This document shows positions 7,603 through 18,862 of a stretch of 64,000 nt of DNA, one piece after another. Within the stretch, counting starts at the first letter, position 1, and the number at the start of each line of letters is the position of its first letter. This DNA is from Alteromonas antoniana (GTDB taxonomy: Bacteria; Pseudomonadota; Gammaproteobacteria; Enterobacterales; Alteromonadaceae): positions 62,001-126,000 of the forward strand of contig NZ_JAESDH010000012.1 in assembly GCF_019249295.1 (NCBI RefSeq). Reading direction: 5' to 3'. Made by a program: the position numbers and the translations under genes. The notes below the pieces were generated by a model. It ran no database searches and was not told the DNA's origin. It was given only the letters and a program-made list of their open reading frames with translations.

Positions 7603-9038
7603 TGTCCCGTAGTCTGAGTTTTCTGGACAAATCTTTCTGGCTCACAGAGTCCGATGCCAATCCCAAGCACGTTGCCTGTCTGCAATTGCTGGAAATGCCG
7701 GAAGATGCGGACAGCTCACAGTATGTTCAAGCGCTATATGAGGAAGTAAAAGGGTTTTCCCGGGCAACACCACCGTTTAACTGTCGGGTGAAGACGTTTC
7801 TGGGCTATCCTTTAGGGTTACAGCCGGTTAAGTCCATGAACATGGATTACCATATTCAGATCCACAAAGTGGAGGATGCGACGTGCCGTGATTCACTGGA
7901 CGAATTCGTGGCGAGATTACATGAGTCGCGACTGGATCCGGACAAGCCGCTGTGGCAATACCATTTCATCTATGACACGACGCACCGTCAATACGCTATT
8001 TATGCCCGTGTCCATCATATGTATGGAGACGGTTCCACGCTGGTGCGCTGGTTTCAGGCAGGTTATCTGTCAACGCCGGATAACGATAAATTTATTCCGG
8101 TGTGGGCAGTGAAACGGTTGCGTCACCGTTCACCAAAACCGCGAAAAATAAAACGTTTCTGGCAGTCGTTGGTAGGAGCCTTGCGCATTGCGTTTGATCT
8201 CTCAGTCATCTTCCTGAGGCTGTTTCTTAAAATTTGCCGGATTAATCCGCACTATATGCCAATTCCCTTTAGCGGTACAAAAACCGTGCTAACTGGCCAG
8301 GTAAAGCCGGGCAGGGCAGTGGCTACAACCGATTTAGATTTTGAGCGGGTGAAGGCCTTAGGAAAGCGCACGCGGGCTACGGCCAACGAAATTTTATTGT
8401 GTGCCTTTGATATCGGCGTTCACCGTTTGTTGCAGGACCATGGTCATGTGTTTAAAAAAGCACTGTGCACCAATATGCCCATCAACTTGCGCAAACCCGG
8501 TGAGAAAACGACGGGAAACAAAATAGCGATCGTTCCGGTTACCCTGGCCCACGGTGAACAGGATCCGTATTTGCGTTTGCGCCAGATTATTATTAATCAC
8601 CGGATAGTGAAATATGCGGCCCAGCACGCCAGCCCGGGAGCATTCAGTGCCTATACGATAGTGATCCAGAGCTTCGCACTGGTGTTTGAATGGCTTCGCC
8701 TTTCCAACCTGGTAAAACCTATTGCCAATGTGCTGGTGTCTAATGTGCCCGGCCCCAGGGAATATCGCCATCTGAAAGACTCAAAGCTGCTTGCCTGCTA
8801 TCCCATCTCCACCATGACCCCGGGGGGCGGTGTGAATATCACATTGATGACTTATGCGGGAAAGGCAAATATCGGCATGGTATGTTGCAACAAAAATATC
8901 AAATCGCTGGAGCCGTTAGCGAAGTACTTTGAGGAAGCCTTCGACATGTTGGAGGCCAGTGTTGATAAACCCGGACTCAATATTGACGATATTGGCGAGC
9001 ATGTTGAGCGGGTACCCGTATCTATCGTCAGTGACTAA
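7602..9038 (+). CDS. Wax ester synthase / diacylglycerol acyltransferase (WS/DGAT)
   Basis: A 478-residue acyltransferase that joins acyl-CoA to a fatty alcohol or diacylglycerol. The condensation-type active site HHMYGDG (138-144) matches the family HHxxxDG. The family N-terminus (LSFLDKSFWLTES), the NVPGP motif (near 382) and a GGGVNI strand (about residue 407) are present. A hydrophobic stretch near 185-215 may bind membrane or a lipid droplet. The length is usual for the family. The ATG overlaps the TetR stop (TGATG), indicating translational coupling. With two phasins and a patatin lipase within 7 kb, this is the likely synthetic enzyme of a neutral-lipid store. Substrate preference cannot be told from sequence. 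Confidence 0.93.
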   Translation: MSRSLSFLDKSFWLTESDANPKHVACLQLLEMPEDADSSQYVQALYEEVKGFSRATPPFNCRVKTFLGYPLGLQPVKSMNMDYHIQIHKVEDATCRDSLDEFVARLHESRLDPDKPLWQYHFIYDTTHRQYAIYARVHHMYGDGSTLVRWFQAGYLSTPDNDKFIPVWAVKRLRHRSPKPRKIKRFWQSLVGALRIAFDLSVIFLRLFLKICRINPHYMPIPFSGTKTVLTGQVKPGRAVATTDLDFERVKALGKRTRATANEILLCAFDIGVHRLLQDHGHVFKKALCTNMPINLRKPGEKTTGNKIAIVPVTLAHGEQDPYLRLRQIIINHRIVKYAAQHASPGAFSAYTIVIQSFALVFEWLRLSNLVKPIANVLVSNVPGPREYRHLKDSKLLACYPISTMTPGGGVNITLMTYAGKANIGMVCCNKNIKSLEPLAKYFEEAFDMLEASVDKPGLNIDDIGEHVERVPVSIVSD

Positions 9039-9287
9039 GGGGAGTTGACCTTCAGTGTCCGGATTTAGTGAAGTTTAAAAGCATGTTGAGCAAGGCACGA
9101 GGAATTTAGCTAGGCTTAATAAATGGCAAGCAACGCCGCGAGAAAGTTGCTTTTATCTGGCTTCGCAGTATAAGAAGTTCAAGTGGCTGTGGGGCTGAAA
9201 AGCGTATCTGAGTCTTCTAACAAATCGTCGCTCGCGTCCGGCGTGTGTTCAAACGCCCCCATCGATAACTTTCGTTATCGAAATTGT

Positions 9288-10010
9288 TTAAAACTGAAAT
9301 TCCAGTGCATTATTGGCAACGACTACCCGCTCGCCATAACGTCTGAACAGCACCTCGCGCCAGACATCGTCGCGCATGGTATGGTGCAAGGGCATGTCTT
9401 TTGTCATTGCAATCAGTTTTGCTGCTATTTGCGGGCGATGATAATCAAGAATTTTTTGTTTGCTGCCGTCCAGGTATAACTGCAGATACGACACTGCCTG
9501 ATTACTGGTGCCGGCGGATACCAGTGACAGCACGTTTTTCACCGAACTACTGAATAACCCTGCAAGTCCGCCTGGCACCAGTTTGTTAATCAAAAAGCGG
9601 GTATCCTGAATCAGCGAGTAGTCATCATTGATGAGGCGGATATCATCCACATCGACATGTTCAAAATGTAATGTGGCGGTTTCTTTGTCATAACGGGGCG
9701 AGGCACTGACAACGACGACAAGGTGGGCACGATAAAGCCGGGAGCCGAGCGCCTGAATGTCGATACTCGCGAGCGACTGCAGACAAACCCGGTTGTCTTT
9801 CTGGTTGAAAAAGACCTGTCCACGCTGAAGCGTGACGTTGCCTTGGCCGGCTGGCGTATTGATAGCAAAATCGTAAGGATAAAATTCAGCGGCAAGCGCA
9901 GTAAGCTCATCTTCAGTAAATTTATCGTGGGTAAGTTTGCCCAGCTTAACCAGCACAGTTGCAAGCAGCACCTGCCACCGCGCTTTCCATCCCAATTGCT
10001 GCATGCGCAT
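9288..10010 (-). CDS. DUF1439/YceB-like protein (lipid-binding fold suspected)
   Basis: A 240-residue protein with a short hydrophobic N-terminus (WQVLLATVLVKLGKL) that could be a weak signal or anchor; there is no lipobox. Strand-rich pattern (INTPAGQGNVTLQRGQVFFNQ... DIQALGSRLYRAHLVVVVSASPRYDKETATLHFEHVDVDDIRL) followed by a helix and a C-terminal amphipathic region resembles the YceB/DUF1439 group, which has an SMP-like lipid-binding fold. This is a pattern-based call without close identity. It is a single gene convergent with the WS/DGAT operon and divergent from the GMC oxidoreductase. The function is unknown; an envelope or lipid-shuttling role would suit the surroundings. Confidence 0.5.
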   Translation of the reverse strand: MRMQQLGWKARWQVLLATVLVKLGKLTHDKFTEDELTALAAEFYPYDFAINTPAGQGNVTLQRGQVFFNQKDNRVCLQSLASIDIQALGSRLYRAHLVVVVSASPRYDKETATLHFEHVDVDDIRLINDDYSLIQDTRFLINKLVPGGLAGLFSSSVKNVLSLVSAGTSNQAVSYLQLYLDGSKQKILDYHRPQIAAKLIAMTKDMPLHHTMRDDVWREVLFRRYGERVVVANNALEFQF

Positions 10011-10079
10011 TTGATTCTCATCATAAAAGTGCCTGCAAACATTAACATAGTTCTACCGAATGCTGTGCAAAATTTGCTA

Positions 10080-10096
10080 GACTGGTCATACCAATA
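10080..10096 (+). promoter_or_regulatory. Candidate FadR box upstream of the GMC oxidoreductase
   Basis: GACTGGTCATACCAATA keeps the inverted core TGGT-N3-ACCA and matches most positions of the enterobacterial FadR consensus AACTGGTCNGACCTGTT. It lies 90-106 bp before the ATG at 10186 in the gap between divergent genes. It is a by-eye match only. Confidence 0.35.
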
Positions 10097-10185
10097 TTTG
10101 CCGGTAAAGCACAGCAAAGTGGCGCGGAGCGCGAACGTAAGCTGCGAGACTGGTAACTCATCCGCTCGAAGTCGGGGGACGGAAA

Positions 10186-11817
10186 ATGCAGGAATCGATT
10201 GAACAATTTGACTACATCATTGTGGGCGCAGGATCTGCGGGTGCCACTCTGGCTACCCGGTTATCTGAAAACCCTGCGGTAACAGTATGTCTGATTGAGG
10301 CGGGCGGTAAAGACACCAACCCATTGATTCATATTCCTTTCGGACTATCGTTACTGGCGCGCTTTGATGGTATTGGATGGGGATATCACACCGCACCACA
10401 GCAGGAACTGTTTGATCGCGAGCTGTTCTGGCCTCGTGGTAAAACCCTCGGGGGCTCAAGTTCAGTCAATGCTATGTGTTACATCCGCGGAGATATCGAG
10501 GATTATAATCGCTGGGAACGAGAGGGCGTTGCGGGCTGGAATTTCGACAGCGTACTGCCTTACTTCAAACGTTCGGAAGATTTTGCCGGTGGTGCAGATG
10601 CATTCCACGGCGTTGGCGGGCCGCTGGGTGTTGAAGCGTTGCGACATACCAATGTGCTGTCGCAGTCTTTTGTTAAGGCGGCGGATGAGGTTGGACTGAA
10701 CGTCATCAACGACTTTAATCGCGACGATCGTGAAGGGCTTGGCTTTTATCACGTTACGCAGAAAAATGGGCAGCGTTGTTCAACTGCCAAAGGCTATCTG
10801 CAGGAAGCGCGTAGCCGAAATAACCTGACAGTAATGACGCAGATCCTGGTTGAACGTGTGTTGCTCAAAGATAAAACAGCAACCGGTGTTCAGGTGCGTG
10901 AAAAGGGGCGTATTAAACGCCTGAAAGCCAATGAAGAGGTGATCCTTTGCGGCGGCGCTATCAATTCGCCGCAGTTATTGATGCTTTCCGGCATTGGCCC
11001 AAAAGAAGAGCTGCAGGATGTTGGTGTGCATGTCCAGGTTGATTTGCCCGGAGTGGGCCAGAATCTGCAGGATCATCTTGATGCCATTGTGCAGTATAAC
11101 TGTCAGGCCAGGGAGGGTTACGCGGTCGCTGCTGGCGCACTTCCGTCGTATATCAAAGGAACGTTCCAGTACCTTTTCCATCGCCGCGGATTGTTCTCTT
11201 CAAACATTGCCGAGGCTGGCGGTTTTGTGAGCTCATCCCTGGCGCAACATGGACCGGATATTCAGTTACACTTTCTGCCTGCGATTTTAGATGATCACGG
11301 CAGACGTTCGGTTTATGGCTATGGCTTTGGTGTGCACGTGTGTTGTTTATATCCCAAAAGCCGTGGCCGGATTGCGCTGCAAAGTAATCATCCTTCCGAC
11401 CATCCACTTATTGATCCCCGCTATCTGAGCCATGAGGACGATGTGACAGTGATGGTTGAGGCAGTGCGTCTGGCACGCCGTATCGCCAATACCAGCGCAT
11501 TCGAAGAGTATGGGATAACCGAAAAATTCCCAGGGGCTGATGCAGAGAGCGACGAGGCGATAATAGACTTTATCCGCGAGAAATCAGAAACCATTTATCA
11601 TCCGATAGGCACATGCAAAATGGGCGCAGACGATGACCCTATGGCCGTGGTTGATAATCAGCTAAGAGTGCGAGGCGTAAAAAAGCTGCGGGTGGTCGAT
11701 GCCTCCGTGATGCCGTCACTGGTTGGTGGCAATACCAACGCGCCTACAGTAATGATTGCAGAGCGGGCGGCGGAATTTATCAAAGCGAATCATGCGGGTA
11801 CGCCCGTAAATCTGTAG
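10186..11817 (+). CDS. GMC-family FAD-dependent oxidoreductase (choline/alcohol dehydrogenase type)
   Basis: A 543-residue flavoenzyme of the glucose-methanol-choline family. FAD-binding GAGSAG is at 14-19 and the adenine-ribose acid end at LIEAGG. GMC signature 1 is WPRGKTLGGSSSVNAMCYIRG and signature 2 is GAINSPQLLMLSGIGP. The C-terminal active-site region contains YHPIGTCKMG and GGNTNAPTVMIAERAA. It resembles BetA and AlkJ-type membrane alcohol dehydrogenases. Given the lipid context, oxidation of a fatty alcohol is more attractive than choline (no betB/betI nearby), but that is inference. The ATG at 10186 has a weak GGGGGAC ribosome site. The TetR gene downstream is convergent. Confidence 0.92.
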   Translation: MQESIEQFDYIIVGAGSAGATLATRLSENPAVTVCLIEAGGKDTNPLIHIPFGLSLLARFDGIGWGYHTAPQQELFDRELFWPRGKTLGGSSSVNAMCYIRGDIEDYNRWEREGVAGWNFDSVLPYFKRSEDFAGGADAFHGVGGPLGVEALRHTNVLSQSFVKAADEVGLNVINDFNRDDREGLGFYHVTQKNGQRCSTAKGYLQEARSRNNLTVMTQILVERVLLKDKTATGVQVREKGRIKRLKANEEVILCGGAINSPQLLMLSGIGPKEELQDVGVHVQVDLPGVGQNLQDHLDAIVQYNCQAREGYAVAAGALPSYIKGTFQYLFHRRGLFSSNIAEAGGFVSSSLAQHGPDIQLHFLPAILDDHGRRSVYGYGFGVHVCCLYPKSRGRIALQSNHPSDHPLIDPRYLSHEDDVTVMVEAVRLARRIANTSAFEEYGITEKFPGADAESDEAIIDFIREKSETIYHPIGTCKMGADDDPMAVVDNQLRVRGVKKLRVVDASVMPSLVGGNTNAPTVMIAERAAEFIKANHAGTPVNL

Positions 11818-11834
11818 CGCTACTCGTAGTCTCA

Positions 11835-12455
11835 CTACTCATCATGGGCGGCGCTGGCCGCCTGCATAAACATATCTGCCGCACAGTCACACATTTCATT
11901 GATGTGGCTGCTTTCAGCATAAATACCATCGATGACCAGGCGAGCGATACCGTGCATCGTGCCCCAGGTAACCTGTGTCAGGCGAAGTGGATCCTGATTT
12001 TCCGGCAAAATGCCTTTTTCCTGCCAGTGCGCCGTAATTTTTACCAGAAACTGAAAACTGGGAAAGGCTATTGAGGTTAAATCGTCAGTGGCGTTGCCTG
12101 CCTGCCAGATAGTGCGGCCAAACATCAGCTCGTATAATTGCGGGTTGTCTGCAGCCCAGCTTATGTAATTGCGGAAAAATGCTTTAAATCGCTGATGCGG
12201 GGTTAGCGATTCGTCGTCAAAAACCTCACTGGCTTTCTCGTGCCACTGAGCAAAGCCTTGTGCCGCGATAGCATTCAGTAAGGCGTTTTTGTCTTTAAAA
12301 TGGTGATACGGTGCCGTGCGCGACACACCGGCCTCTTCTGCCAGCTTGCGCAAGCTGAGACTGTCTATTCCTTCGTTAACCACCCGCTCTGTAGCGACCC
12401 GTAGCAGGGTCGCTCGTAAGTCGCCGTGGTGATAATTCTGAGAGGCATCACTCAT
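11835..12455 (-). CDS. TetR-family regulator (WHG-type C-terminal domain)
   Basis: A 206-residue repressor. The N-terminal HTH is NYHHGDLRATLLRVATERVVNEGIDSLSLRKLAEEAGVSRTAPYHHFKDKNALLNAIA; the NYHHGDLR start is typical of a TetR subgroup with a WHG-domain C-terminus. The rest is helical (FFRNYISWAADNPQLYELMFG). It is divergent from the dienoyl-CoA isomerase gene, and the 111-bp gap holds two copies of a TTGACAnTGTC-type palindrome, very probably its operators. It therefore probably represses itself and the ech1-fadH operon, responding to an acyl-CoA or similar effector. It is convergent with the GMC gene, 17 bases apart. Confidence 0.9.
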   Translation of the reverse strand: MSDASQNYHHGDLRATLLRVATERVVNEGIDSLSLRKLAEEAGVSRTAPYHHFKDKNALLNAIAAQGFAQWHEKASEVFDDESLTPHQRFKAFFRNYISWAADNPQLYELMFGRTIWQAGNATDDLTSIAFPSFQFLVKITAHWQEKGILPENQDPLRLTQVTWGTMHGIARLVIDGIYAESSHINEMCDCAADMFMQAASAAHDE

Positions 12456-12494
12456 GCCTTATTGCCCGTCATAAACTCTTCATCGTGTTGCATC

Positions 12495-12533
12495 TTGACA
12501 GTGTCAATATATCCGCTTATCTTGACACTGTCC
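12495..12533 (+). promoter_or_regulatory. Twin TetR operator overlapping a sigma-70 promoter
   Basis: TTGACAGTGTCAA (12495-12507) is a perfect palindrome around a central G; a near copy TTGACACTGTCC lies at 12522-12533, 27 bp on. The first copy supplies a consensus -35 TTGACA (12495-12500), and 17 bases later TATCTT (12518-12523) fits a -10. Repressor on these sites would block transcription toward the isomerase gene. The TetR gene starts 40 bp to the left on the other strand. Confidence 0.75.
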
Positions 12534-12566
12534 AGTTTGCAAAAATGTTAAAAAGGAAACAGTTTC

Positions 12567-15498
<2,932 letters not shown>

Positions 15499-15672
15499 TG
15501 TCGTGATGGGCCGACAGGGTAACAACATGGCCTGATGTTGTTGGTTTGCGATTGATGCTGCGTTGTCGCTCACTTATTCAGAGTGACTACAAGGCGTTAA
15601 CGCTGCCTTAGCGGAATCGCAAATACTTTTCTGAAGAAATAAACATGAATAGGGCTGTCGCTCTGACAAAAT

Positions 15673-15709
15673 AAAAAAGCGCCGGGTGACGATTCACCGG
15701 CGCTTTTTT
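15673..15709 (+). terminator. Bidirectional Rho-independent terminator between fadH and the PfpI gene
   Basis: A stem of GCGCCGG(G)TGA with TCACCGGCGC (one bulged G), flanked by six A on the left and six T on the right, so it can terminate transcripts from both convergent genes. Confidence 0.9.
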
Positions 15710-15757
15710 GTTAATTGGCGTCTCGTTAACCGGCATCACTGTTCCGGGTGGGCACCG

Positions 15758-16318
15758 TCAGACAGATTGTCGCGCGAACGTGCCTTCATCCACGGCCTTA
15801 AGCAGTGCTTCGCAAAACGCAGGAATGTCATCCGGGTTTCGGCTGGTGATCATGCCGGCATCATTGACCACTTCCTGATCTACCCAGCGCCCGCCAGCAT
15901 TCAGGATGTCTGTTTTGATGCTCGGGAATGAAGTGATTTCACGATCTTTCACCACATTCGCTTCAACCAGTAGCCAGGGGCCATGACAGATTGCTGCAAC
16001 GGGTTTTTGCTGTGAGAAAAAGTCCCGCACAAATTGCACGGCGTCACTGTCCATTCTTAGTGAGTCAGGGTTTTGCACGCCGCCGGGAAGCACAAGTGCA
16101 TCAAAGTCATCCGCTTTTACCGCTGATACAAGGTGATCTACGCTGAATTTGTCGCCTTTTTCATCATGGTTTATGCCCTGAATGTCGTTTGTGTCCAGCG
16201 AGACGATTTCAGCGACGCCGCCAGCTTCACGCACGGCCTCCAGTGGTTTGGTCAACTCGACCTGTTCGAATCCGTCGGTGGCGAGAAATGCCACTCGTTT
16301 ACCAGAGATAGATTGCAT
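15758..16318 (-). CDS. PfpI/DJ-1 family protein (type 1 glutamine amidotransferase-like)
   Basis: A 186-residue DJ-1/PfpI superfamily protein. The nucleophile elbow AICHGPWLLVEA has Cys111 and His112, and an acidic residue near the start (DGFEQVEL, Glu18) completes the site as in YhbO/PfpI. LVLPGG at 76-80 is the usual strand before it. Members are described as stress proteins with glyoxalase, deglycase or chaperone-like activity; the exact activity is disputed for the family and cannot be read here. GGAGACGC precedes the ATG (16318). It is a single gene, convergent with fadH. Confidence 0.9.
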   Translation of the reverse strand: MQSISGKRVAFLATDGFEQVELTKPLEAVREAGGVAEIVSLDTNDIQGINHDEKGDKFSVDHLVSAVKADDFDALVLPGGVQNPDSLRMDSDAVQFVRDFFSQQKPVAAICHGPWLLVEANVVKDREITSFPSIKTDILNAGGRWVDQEVVNDAGMITSRNPDDIPAFCEALLKAVDEGTFARQSV

Positions 16319-16437
16319 TTGCGTCTCCTTGTGCGTTGGAAAAGAGGTTTAGTACACGCTTGCTACGCACTGCAAACAGGGCAGGTTTGATCTGGCAACA
16401 TTAAATTTATATCAATCCGCAATAATGTGTGATCAGC

Positions 16438-17550
16438 TCAGAGAACATGGCGATACAAGGTCAGTTCGCCGGTCTGCTGGTTTAATCGAAAATCCATATT
16501 TTGCATCATGTTCATCCCTAGCAGGCCATCCGCGTCGCGCATGACACCTTCGGGGAGCACCAGTACCGGGAGGTCGGTAAACCGCAATGGCCCGAAGGTG
16601 ACTGTGGGTACCTGAACCATGGCGGCGGATACGCGGCCTGCGGCAGTGTTTACTTCAAAGTTGCCAATAAAAACCAGTCGCTGACGGGCCTGCAGATTGT
16701 CGTATAGCTCGCTGGTAATGGCGGTAGTGGTGGCGCCGGTATCCAGCATCAGGCGTGCACGCTCCCTTGCAAAACTGACATTGGCAATAAAATGTGACCC
16801 GTCGGGTTCTAACTGAATGGTGAACCCGCCGGCGTTATCTGTGCCGGGCTCGGTGAATGCCGTTTCTTCTGTCGTGTCGGCTGGGTCCTCAAATGGCGTT
16901 GGTATCAGTGCGCGGATCCTGTTGGCCTGCGGATCTCCGGGCCTCAGTGATGCCAGCACATCTTCCATGAGCGTTGGTTTATTCTGGCGAGCATAGGCTT
17001 CGGCAAGTTGTAAAATATAGGGGCGGTGCGCAGGCATGATTTGAAACAAGGGCTCCAGCAACTGAGCTAGAAGGTCCCAGTCTTCTGCTGTCCGCAGTTG
17101 TTCTACCGCCGTGGATACCAGCTCGTCGATTCGCTGTCTGAGTGCTTGTCTCTGCGACATAGAAAGAGGTAAATCGCGCAATGCGTAAAGGTGCAGAACG
17201 GCTTCCGACAACGGGCGGGTGCGCACCATTAATTGTCCTTCAAGCAGCAATAAGTCAATGTTATCTGGTGACTGACGCAGCGCGTGCTGCAACCGGTTTT
17301 CCAGTTCCCGGTATTGCCCGTTGTCCAGCAACGCCTGCAGCGATGTCTGCGTCAGAGGATGGGGGTCCTCGACAGAGTTTTGCGAAACCGGAGAAGCTGT
17401 TGCTGGCAAAGGCGGATCATTGGCGGACTGCTCAGAGGGCGGCTGTGGCATGAGTGGTAACGCCTGCTGCTGAGACTGCTGCAACTCGACGAACAAATAC
17501 AGATTCATTCCCAGCGACATCAGCAGTGCTACCAGCAGCAAGCGGATCAT
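16438..17550 (-). CDS. Membrane-anchored retropepsin-like aspartic protease with helical repeat region
   Basis: A 370-residue protein. An N-terminal hydrophobic anchor (RLLLVALLMSLGMNLYLFVEL) is followed by a Pro/Ser-rich linker and a TPR-like helical part (about 70-215: LLDNGQYRELENRLQHALRQSPDNIDLLLLEGQLM). The C-terminal clan AA domain contains LMLDTGATTTAIT (Asp270-Thr-Gly) and a closing GLLGMNMMQNMDFRLNQQTGELTL typical of the TIGR02281 bacterial group. One DTG per chain means it must dimerise. The active domain probably faces the periplasm. Its ATG overlaps the thioesterase stop by 4 bases (17547-17550), so it is the last gene of a three-gene operon. The substrate is unknown. Confidence 0.85.
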   Translation of the reverse strand: MIRLLLVALLMSLGMNLYLFVELQQSQQQALPLMPQPPSEQSANDPPLPATASPVSQNSVEDPHPLTQTSLQALLDNGQYRELENRLQHALRQSPDNIDLLLLEGQLMVRTRPLSEAVLHLYALRDLPLSMSQRQALRQRIDELVSTAVEQLRTAEDWDLLAQLLEPLFQIMPAHRPYILQLAEAYARQNKPTLMEDVLASLRPGDPQANRIRALIPTPFEDPADTTEETAFTEPGTDNAGGFTIQLEPDGSHFIANVSFARERARLMLDTGATTTAITSELYDNLQARQRLVFIGNFEVNTAAGRVSAAMVQVPTVTFGPLRFTDLPVLVLPEGVMRDADGLLGMNMMQNMDFRLNQQTGELTLYRHVL

Positions 17551-18002
17551 TCCGACGCGTTCCCGATGCAGGCATTACCATAAGTTTCACGGAATAACGG
17601 CGGCATTCTCTTTGGCGCGCCGCTACTTATGCTTACACAAATAAACTGGGTCTGTGCCTCAAATACCGGTTTGTTCCTGCGCGGACAGATAAACTGAAAT
17701 TCACGCTTGAGCGTGACCACGTTGTCGCATTCGGTGATCCAGGTGGCGCAATACAACTCGTCTCCTAAGTGTGATGGAAGTAGATAGTTAAGCTCATGTT
17801 TACGGATCACCATGCCGCGATCCGCTTCCCGGTAATTCTTGAAATTCAGGCCCAACGAATGCGAGTGAGCCCAGGCTAACTGTTCGAGCCGGGTGAGATA
17901 AGCGACATTATTGACGTGCTGATAATGGTCAATGTGGGTTTCATCAATCGTCCATTGCTGAACAAAGGGTGAGGTGTATTTCCAGGGAAGTTGTTCAGAC
18001 AT
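17547..18002 (-). CDS. Hotdog-fold acyl-CoA thioesterase (4HBT family)
   Basis: A 151-residue single hotdog domain. IDETHIDHYQHVNNVAYLTRLEQLAWAHS carries the 4-hydroxybenzoyl-CoA thioesterase-type motif with the acid/base region (D..QHVNN..Y...E.A). The second half has the usual long strand (MVIRKHELNYLLPSHLGDELYCATWI). It hydrolyses an acyl-CoA or acyl-ACP; chain length is not readable. It overlaps the upstream gene by 8 bases and the downstream protease by 4, so translation is probably coupled through the operon. Confidence 0.88.
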   Translation of the reverse strand: MSEQLPWKYTSPFVQQWTIDETHIDHYQHVNNVAYLTRLEQLAWAHSHSLGLNFKNYREADRGMVIRKHELNYLLPSHLGDELYCATWITECDNVVTLKREFQFICPRRNKPVFEAQTQFICVSISSGAPKRMPPLFRETYGNACIGNASE

Positions 18003-18693
18003 CAGGTAACGGGTTGTCCTTTTCTATAGTTAACGACGGCGCGAGCAACGCATGCATTAACTCACGTTCGCGAGTGATGACAGGATCGATAAACGAATGT
18101 ACATCTCCCAGCGCTTTAAAAGCATTGAAGCCGCGCTCCAAAAATTCATGCAGCGTCAGCAAGCCAGCCAGTTTAGCCGGGCGGCGCGCTAAAGATATCA
18201 GCATGCCGATGCCACGGATATTCACGACGTCCGCCAATTGCTGGCCCAGATGCGCAATGATGTCTATCTGGTGGGCGCGATCGTCACCGCGACCCACTTC
18301 CCGGTAGGCGCGGGCATAGTTGTCACGGTTTATGTCTGCACCATTAAGTGCCTGTGACATTTGCATATCCAGATCAAAAGACAGCGCGTTGAGTGCCAGC
18401 GCATCATCGAGCGCGTCCATTGCCTTCGCGGGTAACACTTTTGCCAGTTTAGGGATAACCCGGGCAATATCTGCATCCCGTTGGCTGAAGTCTTTGGGAC
18501 CGTATAGCTCGTCGACAAAGAATGCCATCGCTTTTTGATAGCGCTCCTGTGCTGCCAGATCGCTGTGTGTAGCCAGCAACCGCTCGCACTGCCACGACTG
18601 TAACTGATGGATAGTCTGCATCAGCCCCATTTTCTCAGCGAGATCCCGACGGGCATTAACCTGTTGTAAATGCGCAATAATTGCCTGAGACAC
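17995..18693 (-). CDS. FFLEELY-motif-like protein of unknown function
   Basis: A 232-residue all-helical protein. I place the start at GTG 18693 (VSQAIIAHLQQV) because GGAGG lies 6 bases upstream; the open frame continues 84 codons further but that part overlaps the divergent epmC gene and has no protein-like character. The segment AMAFFVDELYGPKDFSQRDADIARVIPKLAKVLP resembles a family of uncharacterised proteobacterial proteins named for an FFLEELY motif. No catalytic motif is seen. It is first in an operon with the thioesterase and protease, which suggests but does not prove a link to acyl metabolism. Confidence 0.75.
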   Translation of the reverse strand: MSQAIIAHLQQVNARRDLAEKMGLMQTIHQLQSWQCERLLATHSDLAAQERYQKAMAFFVDELYGPKDFSQRDADIARVIPKLAKVLPAKAMDALDDALALNALSFDLDMQMSQALNGADINRDNYARAYREVGRGDDRAHQIDIIAHLGQQLADVVNIRGIGMLISLARRPAKLAGLLTLHEFLERGFNAFKALGDVHSFIDPVITRERELMHALLAPSLTIEKDNPLPDV

Positions 18694-18862
18694 GCGTTGC
18701 CTCCGTATCAGCTTTGGTCTTTGTAGCTTACCCCGCAAATCAGCGGATGCAAGCCTTATGCATTGTGGTGAGGCCATCCTGATTTTGGTACACTGCGCGC
18801 AATTTGTGCCACCTCGTTGTGTCAGCCTGTATTTGTTAAACCGTAGTTCAGGGGTAACCATT

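Noticed and set aside
9183..9479. 98-codon plus-strand frame overlapping the DUF1439-like gene
   Set aside because: It overlaps the real minus-strand gene for two thirds of its length and has no recognisable domain.
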